Shown here: positions 59,194-64,000 of the stretch, in pieces
Layout: each line of letters begins with the position of its first letter
Position numbering within the stretch: position 1 is the stretch's first letter
Assembly: GCA_046330225.1 (NCBI GenBank)
Contig: JAXLTD010000002.1
Location: 248,001 to 312,000, forward strand
Origin: CANJIV01 sp046330225
Lineage (GTDB): Bacteria; Actinomycetota; Thermoleophilia; Solirubrobacterales; Solirubrobacteraceae
Direction of reading: 5' to 3'
DNA length: 64,000 nucleotides
Translations under genes and position numbers: made by a program
Notes under the pieces: model-generated
Seen by the model: only the letters and a program-made list of their open reading frames with translations
Database searches by the model: none
What the model was told of the DNA's origin: nothing

Positions 59194-59699
59194 GCGCCCG
59201 CACCGGCTTCCTCGGCCTCGGCTCGAACGTCGGCGACCGCCGCGCCCACCTGAACGACGCCGTCGCCGCGCTGCCGCGCCACGGGGTCGAGGTGCTCGCC
59301 TCCTCGTCGGTCTACGAGACCGAGCCGGTCGGGGAAGTGCTCGACCAGCGCGAGTTCCTCAACGCGTGCGTGCGGATCCGGACCAGCCTGGATCCCGAGG
59401 GGCTGCTCGACGCCTGCAAGGCCGTCGAGCGGGAGCTCGGGCGGGAGCCCGGCGGCGTCCGCCACGGGCCGCGCCCGATCGACGTCGATGTCCTGCTGCT
59501 CGGCGACGAGACGTTCGAGTCGGGCCGGCTGCGCCTGCCCCACCGCGAGGTCACGAGCCGGCGCTTCGTCCTCGTGCCGCTGCTCGAGCTCGACCCCGAG
59601 CTCGCGACGCCCGACGGCGTCCGGGCCGCCGATGCGCTCGCCGCGCTCGAGGGCCAAGCGGTGCGCGTCGCGGGCCCGCCGCTCGGCGCGGTGTCCTGA
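59190..59699 (+). CDS. folK: 2-amino-4-hydroxy-6-hydroxymethyldihydropteridine pyrophosphokinase
   Basis: 169 aa. LGLGSNVGDRRAHLNDAVAAL, SSVYETEPVGEVLDQREFLNACVRI, ELGREPGGVRHGPRPIDVDVLLLGD and LRLPHREVTSRRFVLVPLLEL are all family hallmarks; the Asp pair in PIDVDVLL binds Mg-ATP. It pyrophosphorylates hydroxymethyl-dihydropterin for FolP. The GTG overlaps the NTF2-like stop. No folE in the window. Confidence 0.95.
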   Translation: MSARTGFLGLGSNVGDRRAHLNDAVAALPRHGVEVLASSSVYETEPVGEVLDQREFLNACVRIRTSLDPEGLLDACKAVERELGREPGGVRHGPRPIDVDVLLLGDETFESGRLRLPHREVTSRRFVLVPLLELDPELATPDGVRAADALAALEGQAVRVAGPPLGAVS

Positions 59700-59700
59700 G

Positions 59701-60435
59701 CTACGCCGACGCTGCGATCGGCCAGTCTGCGGGCAGGGACCCGGCCGGGACGTGGCCGGCGTAGTCCGGGAAGAGGTCCGCGAGCCGCGCAAGCGGGCGG
59801 GCGTCGATGTGCGGCGCCACATCGCCGAAGCTGCGCAGCAGCGCCAGGCTCGACCCGATCTGCAGGTCGGCGGCGTTCGGCGGGTCGCCGCCCAGCACGC
59901 CCTCGGCGATCCAGGCGTCGATGCGGTCGAGCTGGGCCGGCAGCGCGGCGAAGTCCGCCCGCACCGCGTCGTCCGAGGCGCCGTGGATGCGCCGTTCGGT
60001 CGCGACGACGGCCGGCGTGACCGCCGAGGCCAGGGCGTCGGGCAGCGGCGAGTCCTCGGCGTAGGAGGCCACCGCGCCCGGGGCGTGGCTGAACAGGCCC
60101 CAGATCATCCGCCGCGACGCGGCCTGCAGCACCTCGTCCCCCCACGCCTCCGCGGCCTCCACCGTGGCCCGCGCGTCAGGATCCTCGGGGTAGAGCCGCG
60201 GCTCGGGCACGAGGGAATCGAGCCGGGCCATGATCCGGCGCGAGCCGACGATGCGCTCGCCTTCGAGCTCGAGGCCGGGCACGGTGCCTTGGCCGAAGCG
60301 GACCTTCATGACCGGCTTGTGCATCACGGGAAGCAGGTCGACGGTCGTGAACTCGATCCCCTTCATCTCGAGGGCCTTCGCCACCGCGAGGCACGGGTGC
60401 GAGCCGGGAATGATCCAGAGCTTGGCTGCGGGCAT
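59701..60435 (-). CDS. Glutathione S-transferase-like protein
   Basis: 244 aa. The N-terminal thioredoxin-like domain has KLWIIPGSHPCLAVAKALEMKGIEF, then GTVPGLELEGERIVGSRRIMARLD (cis-Pro and the Ser-Arg glutathione contact positions). The C-terminal helical domain follows. It ends one base after folK and diverges from coaX. Actinobacteria usually lack glutathione, so another thiol or no thiol may be bound; that is inference. Confidence 0.75.
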   Translation of the reverse strand: MPAAKLWIIPGSHPCLAVAKALEMKGIEFTTVDLLPVMHKPVMKVRFGQGTVPGLELEGERIVGSRRIMARLDSLVPEPRLYPEDPDARATVEAAEAWGDEVLQAASRRMIWGLFSHAPGAVASYAEDSPLPDALASAVTPAVVATERRIHGASDDAVRADFAALPAQLDRIDAWIAEGVLGGDPPNAADLQIGSSLALLRSFGDVAPHIDARPLARLADLFPDYAGHVPAGSLPADWPIAASA

Positions 60436-60445
60436 GGCGGGTGAG

Positions 60446-60451
60446 GATAAT
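60446..60451 (+). promoter_or_regulatory. Putative -10 element (GATAAT), leaderless start of coaX
   Basis: GATAAT is seven bases before ATG 60459. The same AT-rich core read on the minus strand (GATTAT) lies 11 bases before the divergent GST-like start at 60435. Confidence 0.5.
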
Positions 60452-60458
60452 CGACTGC

Positions 60459-61229
60459 ATGCTCCTGGCTGTCGACGTCGGCAACACCCAGACCCACCTC
60501 GGCGCGTTCCGGGGGGAGGAGCTCGTCGAGCACTGGCGGTTTGCCACCGTGCGCGAGTCGACCTCCGACGAGCTCGGCGCCGCCCTGCGCAACCTCCTGG
60601 CCCTGCGGGGACTGGCCTTCGAGGACCTCGGCGCCTCCGTCGTCTCCTCGACCGTGCCGCAGCTCGGGCCCGAGTGGGCGCAGGTCGCGGACGACTACCT
60701 CGGGCATCCGATGGTCGTGGTGGGGCCGGGCGTGAAGACCGGCATGGCGATCCGCATCAACAATCCGTCGGAGCTCGGCGCCGACCGCCTCGTGAACGCC
60801 GTGGCAGCCTTCGACCAGCTCGGCGGGCCGTGCATCGTCGTCGACTTCGGGACCGCCACGACGTACGACGCGGTGTCCTCCGAGGGGGACTACCTCGGCG
60901 GCATCATCGCTCCCGGGGTCGAGATCTCGGTGCAGGCGCTCACGGAACGGGCCGCGAAGCTGCCCCGCATCGACCTCGAGCCCCCGGACGCGCTCATCGG
61001 CAAGTCGACGGTCGAGGCGATCCGGTCCGGCGTGATCTACGGCTTCGCCGGCCAGGTCGACGGGATCCTTCACCGGATGCACGCCGAGCTGGGCGCGGAG
61101 GCCCGGACCATCGCGACCGGCGGCCTGGCCGGCTCGATCGTCCCCTTCTGCAGCGCGATCGCCCGGGTCGACGACCTCCTGACGCTCAACGGCCTGCGCA
61201 TCATCCACGCGCGCAACGCACCCGCCTGA
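60459..61229 (+). CDS. coaX: Type III pantothenate kinase
   Basis: 256 aa. MLLAVDVGNTQTHLGAF (nucleotide phosphate loop with the conserved Asp), PSELGADRLVNAVAAFD, VVDFGTATTYDAVSSEGDYLGGIIAPG and TIATGGLAGSIVPF. It phosphorylates pantothenate in CoA synthesis; type III enzymes resist CoA feedback. ATG 60459 matches the family start; the earlier GTG 60441 would add six residues. coaX upstream of lysS is the common actinobacterial order. Confidence 0.95.
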   Translation: MLLAVDVGNTQTHLGAFRGEELVEHWRFATVRESTSDELGAALRNLLALRGLAFEDLGASVVSSTVPQLGPEWAQVADDYLGHPMVVVGPGVKTGMAIRINNPSELGADRLVNAVAAFDQLGGPCIVVDFGTATTYDAVSSEGDYLGGIIAPGVEISVQALTERAAKLPRIDLEPPDALIGKSTVEAIRSGVIYGFAGQVDGILHRMHAELGAEARTIATGGLAGSIVPFCSAIARVDDLLTLNGLRIIHARNAPA

Positions 61230-61243
61230 CGGCGGCCGGCTCG

Positions 61244-61249
61244 TACCAT
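61244..61249 (+). promoter_or_regulatory. Putative -10 element (TACCAT), leaderless start of dusB-like gene
   Basis: TACCAT is six bases before GTG 61256, with no ribosome binding site. Confidence 0.4.
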
Positions 61250-61255
61250 GGGGCG

Positions 61256-62251
61256 GTGCCCCGCTCGCTGAACGACCCCTGGATCCTCGGGGGGATCGAG
61301 ATCCCCAACCGCGTCGTGCTGGCCCCGCTGGCCGGCATCGGCAACTGGTTCGTGCGCCTGCAGGCCAAGCGCTACGGGGCCGGGCTCGCCGTCTCGGAGA
61401 TGGTGTCGAGCTTCGGCGTGCACTACGGCAACGAGCGCACCTGCCGCGAACTCCTGCGGATCGAGCCTGCCGAGCGGGAGGGCGGGCCGGTGGCCATTCA
61501 GCTCTTCGGCCACGACCCGGAGGTCATGCGGTCCGCCGCGGCCACCGTGGCGGCGGCCGGCGCCGACATCGTCGATCTCAACATGGGCTGCCCGGTGCCA
61601 AAGGTCTGCAAGACCGGCGCCGGCGCGGCGCTGCTGCGCGACCCCGACCGCGCCGTGGCGCTGGCGACGGCCGCCCGGGAGGGGTCCGGCCTGCCCGTGA
61701 CCGTGAAGCTGCGGCCCGGCGCCAAGCCGGGCGGGCGCGAGGGCGTGGCGCTCGCCCGCCGCCTCGTCGACGAAGCCGGCGTCGCCAGCCTGGCCTTTCA
61801 CCCGCGCCACGCGTCCCAGCAGCACAAGGGGCTGCCGGACTACGAGCTCGCACGCGATGTCGTCGAGGCGCTCGCGCCCACGCCGGTGATCATCTCCGGG
61901 GGCCTGCGCGACGCGCCGGGCGTGCACGAGGCGTTCGAGCGCACGGGCGCCGCCGCCGTCATGCTGGCTCGGGGAGCGCTCGGGAACCCGTGGCTGTTCG
62001 CCGAGGTGCTGGGAACGCGCAGCGCGCCGCCGGGCACCGACGAGATCCTGGACGAGCTCGACTGGGTGCTGAGCTGCGCCGTCGACCACATGGGCCCGGA
62101 GCGGGCGGCGCGCTACCTGCGGAAGTTCTACCCCTGGTACGTCGAGCGCCTCGGGGGCGGCGCCGCCCTGCAGGACGCGCTCCAGCGGACGGCCTCGGTC
62201 GACGAGGCCCGTGCCGTGCTCGGCCGCGTGCGCGCCGCGGTCGTGGCCTGA
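61256..62251 (+). CDS. dusB: tRNA-dihydrouridine synthase
   Basis: 331 aa. Dus barrel: VLAPLAGIGNWFVRLQAKRYGAGLAVSEMVSSFGVHYGN (FMN side), ADIVDLNMGCPVPKVCKTGAGAALLRDPD (catalytic Cys in KVCKTGAG), VTVKLRPGAKPGG, LAFHPRHASQQHKGLPDYEL and VIISGGLRDAPG. The C-terminal helical tRNA-binding part ends the protein. It reduces uridines in tRNA with FMN and NADPH. GTG 61256 is the family start. Confidence 0.92.
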   Translation: MPRSLNDPWILGGIEIPNRVVLAPLAGIGNWFVRLQAKRYGAGLAVSEMVSSFGVHYGNERTCRELLRIEPAEREGGPVAIQLFGHDPEVMRSAAATVAAAGADIVDLNMGCPVPKVCKTGAGAALLRDPDRAVALATAAREGSGLPVTVKLRPGAKPGGREGVALARRLVDEAGVASLAFHPRHASQQHKGLPDYELARDVVEALAPTPVIISGGLRDAPGVHEAFERTGAAAVMLARGALGNPWLFAEVLGTRSAPPGTDEILDELDWVLSCAVDHMGPERAARYLRKFYPWYVERLGGGAALQDALQRTASVDEARAVLGRVRAAVVA

Positions 62252-62372
62252 GCGGGGGCGGCCGGCCTCGCCTGCGCACACCGCCCGCAGGCGCGTGGCG
62301 CGAGGAAGCCGGCCAGTCCGCCCGGTCACCGGCAGGCGCGCCAACGCGCCAAGTCCGGCTGGCTGCGGCCGC

Positions 62373-62378
62373 TATACT
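62373..62378 (+). promoter_or_regulatory. Putative -10 element of greA promoter (TATACT)
   Basis: TATACT predicts a start of transcription near 62385 and a greA leader of about 77 bases. No clear -35. Confidence 0.5.
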
Positions 62379-62411
62379 CCGCCGCTCGCATACCCCAGCG
62401 CCGCACGAATC

Positions 62412-62436
62412 CCCCGCCGTTGCGCGGGGTTTCTTT
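62412..62436 (+). terminator. Intrinsic terminator in the greA leader
   Basis: Stem CCCCGC/GCGGGG (62412-62417 and 62424-62429), loop CGTTGC, then TTTCTTT. The only hairpin with a U-tract that I found in this GC-rich window, and it lies inside the greA leader, about 25 bases before the ATG. Confidence 0.7.
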
Positions 62437-62461
62437 CGGCGCCGACACCCAGGGACCGACC

Positions 62462-62944
62462 ATGCAGAAGGACGTCATCCTCACCCCAGAGGGCCTCGAG
62501 AAGCTCCAGGCCGAGCTCGAGCACCTCCAGACCGACAAGCGCCGCGAGGTGGCCCAGCGCATCAAGGAAGCGCGCGAGTTCGGCGACATCTCGGAGAACT
62601 CCGAGTACGACGACGCGAAGAACGAGCAGGCGATGCTCGAGCAGCGCATCGCCCAGCTCGAGGACAAGCTGCGCGCCGCCACGGTGATCGACTCGTCCGA
62701 GCTCTCGACCGACATCGTCCGGGTCGGGTCCGTGGTCCACGTCAAGGACGAGAAGACGGGCAAGTCGCAGAAGTTCACGATCGTGGGGTCGGCCGAGGCC
62801 AAGCCCGCCGACGCGAAGCTCTCGAACGAGTCGCCGGTCGGCAAGGCGCTCGTGGGGCGCAAGCGCAACGACGTCGTGACCGTGCAGGTCCCGCGCGGCC
62901 CGGCCCGCAAGCTGAAGATCACCAAGATCGACGTCGGGCTCTAA
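62462..62944 (+). CDS. greA: Transcription elongation factor GreA
   Basis: 160 aa. The N-terminal coiled coil (about residues 5-75) has GLEKLQAELEHLQTDKRREVAQRIKEAREFGDISENSEYDDAKNEQ, with the two acidic tip residues (Asp and Glu in GDISENSEYD) that stimulate RNA cleavage by polymerase. The C-terminal FKBP-like domain has IVGSAEAKPADAKLSNESPVGKALVGRKRNDVV. It rescues backtracked RNA polymerase. ATG 62462 matches the family start. Preceded by a terminator in its leader. Confidence 0.96.
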   Translation: MQKDVILTPEGLEKLQAELEHLQTDKRREVAQRIKEAREFGDISENSEYDDAKNEQAMLEQRIAQLEDKLRAATVIDSSELSTDIVRVGSVVHVKDEKTGKSQKFTIVGSAEAKPADAKLSNESPVGKALVGRKRNDVVTVQVPRGPARKLKITKIDVGL

Positions 62945-62984
62945 GAAGCTGTCGCAGAACCCCGCCCGCCGCAGGCGCGCGCAG

Positions 62985-62990
62985 TAGCCT
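62985..62990 (+). promoter_or_regulatory. Putative -10 element (TAGCCT), leaderless start of lysS
   Basis: TAGCCT is eight bases before GTG 62999, the same arrangement as at 6391. Confidence 0.45.
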
Positions 62991-62998
62991 GCGCGTCC

Positions 62999-64000
62999 GT
63001 GCCTCCGCCACCTCCCGACCGCGACGGCCCCGAGGGCACGGAGCCGGCGCCCGAGCTCTCGGCGCTGCTCGCCGCCCGGCGGGCAAAGCTCGACCGGCTG
63101 CGGCTGGCCGGCGTCGATCCGTTTCCCGCGAGCTTCTCCGGGGTCGAGCCGATCGGCGCGGTGCGCGACCGCTACGAAGACCGGATCGCGCCCGGCGAGG
63201 AGACCGAGGACCGCATCCGCGTCGCTGGCCGGCTCGCCGCCCGCCGCGGCTCGGGCAAGGCGGCCTTCCTGGACCTCGTCGACCGGACCGGCCGCCTCCA
63301 GATCATGGCCCGGGTCGACGTTCTCGGGACGGAGGCGTTCGAGCGTCTGCTGTCACTCGACCTCGGTGACCTTCTCGGCATCGACGGCGCGCCGATCCGG
63401 ACCCGCCGCGGAGAGCTGTCTCTGCTCGCGCACGACGCAACCCTGCTGGCGAAGTCCCTGCGGCCGCCGCCCGACAAGCATCACGGCCTCACCGACGTCG
63501 AGACTCGCTTCCGCCGCCGGGAGCTCGACCTCATCGCCAACGCGGAGGCGCGCACGCTCTTCGTCACCCGCGCCCGGATCATCTCAGCGATTCGCCGCGA
63601 GCTCGACGCGGCCGGCTTCGTTGAGGTCGAGACGCCGGTGCTCCAGCCGCTGTACGGCGGCGCGAATGCCCGGCCGTTCACCACGCACTTCAACGCGCTG
63701 CACCGCGACATGTTCCTGCGCATCGCCACCGAGCTCTACCTCAAGCGCCTGATCGTCGGCGGCCTCGAGCGCGTCTACGAGCTCGGCAAGGACTTCCGCA
63801 ACGAGGGCCTGTCGCCGAAGCACAACCCGGAGTTCACGATGCTCGAGTGGTACGAGGCCTACGCGGACGCCCAGGACGTCGCCGCGCGCTGCGAGGCGCT
63901 CGTGGCCGTGGCTGCGGCCACGGCCGGATACGACGGCGAGCTGGACTTCACGCCGCCGTGGCGGCGCGCGACCCTGCGGGACGCGATCGGCGAGCGCACC
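62999..64000 (+). CDS. lysS: Lysyl-tRNA synthetase, class II (5' part)
   Basis: The first 334 codons; the gene runs off the right edge (about 500 expected). The OB-fold anticodon-binding domain (about residues 60-160) has RIRVAGRLAARRGSGKAAFLDLVDRTGRLQIM. Class II motif 1 lies in FVEVETPVLQPLYGGANARPFTTHFNAL, and motif 2 in RVYELGKDFRNEGLSPKHNPEFTMLEWYEAY. It charges tRNA-Lys. The GTG start with TAGCCT upstream is the likely leaderless start; a Pro-rich 15-residue N-terminus precedes the family core. Confidence 0.93.
   Translation, partial: MPPPPPDRDGPEGTEPAPELSALLAARRAKLDRLRLAGVDPFPASFSGVEPIGAVRDRYEDRIAPGEETEDRIRVAGRLAARRGSGKAAFLDLVDRTGRLQIMARVDVLGTEAFERLLSLDLGDLLGIDGAPIRTRRGELSLLAHDATLLAKSLRPPPDKHHGLTDVETRFRRRELDLIANAEARTLFVTRARIISAIRRELDAAGFVEVETPVLQPLYGGANARPFTTHFNALHRDMFLRIATELYLKRLIVGGLERVYELGKDFRNEGLSPKHNPEFTMLEWYEAYADAQDVAARCEALVAVAAATAGYDGELDFTPPWRRATLRDAIGERT

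Overview
The window is one continuous stretch of a very GC-rich bacterial chromosome. Codon third positions are almost all G or C, GTG starts are common, and many neighbouring genes overlap by GTGA or ATGA. An mce operon, an actinobacterial-type integration host factor and the tilS-hpt-ftsH-fol-coaX-lysS order point to the Actinomycetota. The style of the MCE proteins and small unknowns suggests class Thermoleophilia (Solirubrobacterales or a relative). That placement is inference from gene content. I saw no insertion sequence, prophage, CRISPR array, rRNA or tRNA.

Layout: (1) 1-12.1 kb is the end of an mce operon (tail of one MCE protein plus four complete ones), then an MMPL/RND exporter, a thioredoxin-like protein, a B3/B4-domain protein, an unknown membrane protein and a VOC protein. 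(2) 12.1-16.9 kb has a 59-bp direct repeat, an mIHF-type nucleoid protein, a G-rich tandem repeat, a divergent serine-palmitoyltransferase-like/GNAT pair and an AlkA-type glycosylase. (3) 17-19.6 kb is an ABC transporter of the NMT1/THI5 (thiamine precursor) type, preceded by a degenerate TPP-riboswitch-like element. (4) 19.7-24.1 kb holds an M15-like secreted protein, a LysE-type exporter, an enolase-superfamily enzyme and a homocysteine S-methyltransferase-type enzyme. (5) 24.1-33.7 kb holds a MoxR/VWA pair, small unknowns, an EVE protein, an ArsA-type ATPase, a secreted glucuronyl C5-epimerase-like protein, a lipoprotein and a CaxA-type antiporter.

(6) 33.8-42.9 kb is rich in regulators and lipid or redox genes: YceI/FMN reductase/TetR with a twin operator, an acyl-CoA dehydrogenase, a divergent PadR/cupin pair with a near-consensus promoter, a PadR/SRPBCC operon, a split and rearranged beta-oxidation module, and a sirtuin. 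(7) 42.9-50.8 kb has a three-domain cell-wall hydrolase and an operon of two coiled-coil proteins, an SCP2-like protein, a MerR/adenylate-cyclase fusion and tilS. (8) 50.8-64 kb is core housekeeping: hpt, ftsH, a TetR-controlled amine oxidase and alpha/beta hydrolase, folP-folB-(GH114-like)-(NTF2-like)-folK, a GST-like protein, coaX, dusB, greA and the start of lysS.

A recurring theme is a TANNNT hexamer 6-9 bases before the start codon, with no ribosome binding site between. This implies many leaderless transcripts. It appears on both strands and helps to choose starts and to explain very short divergent gaps.
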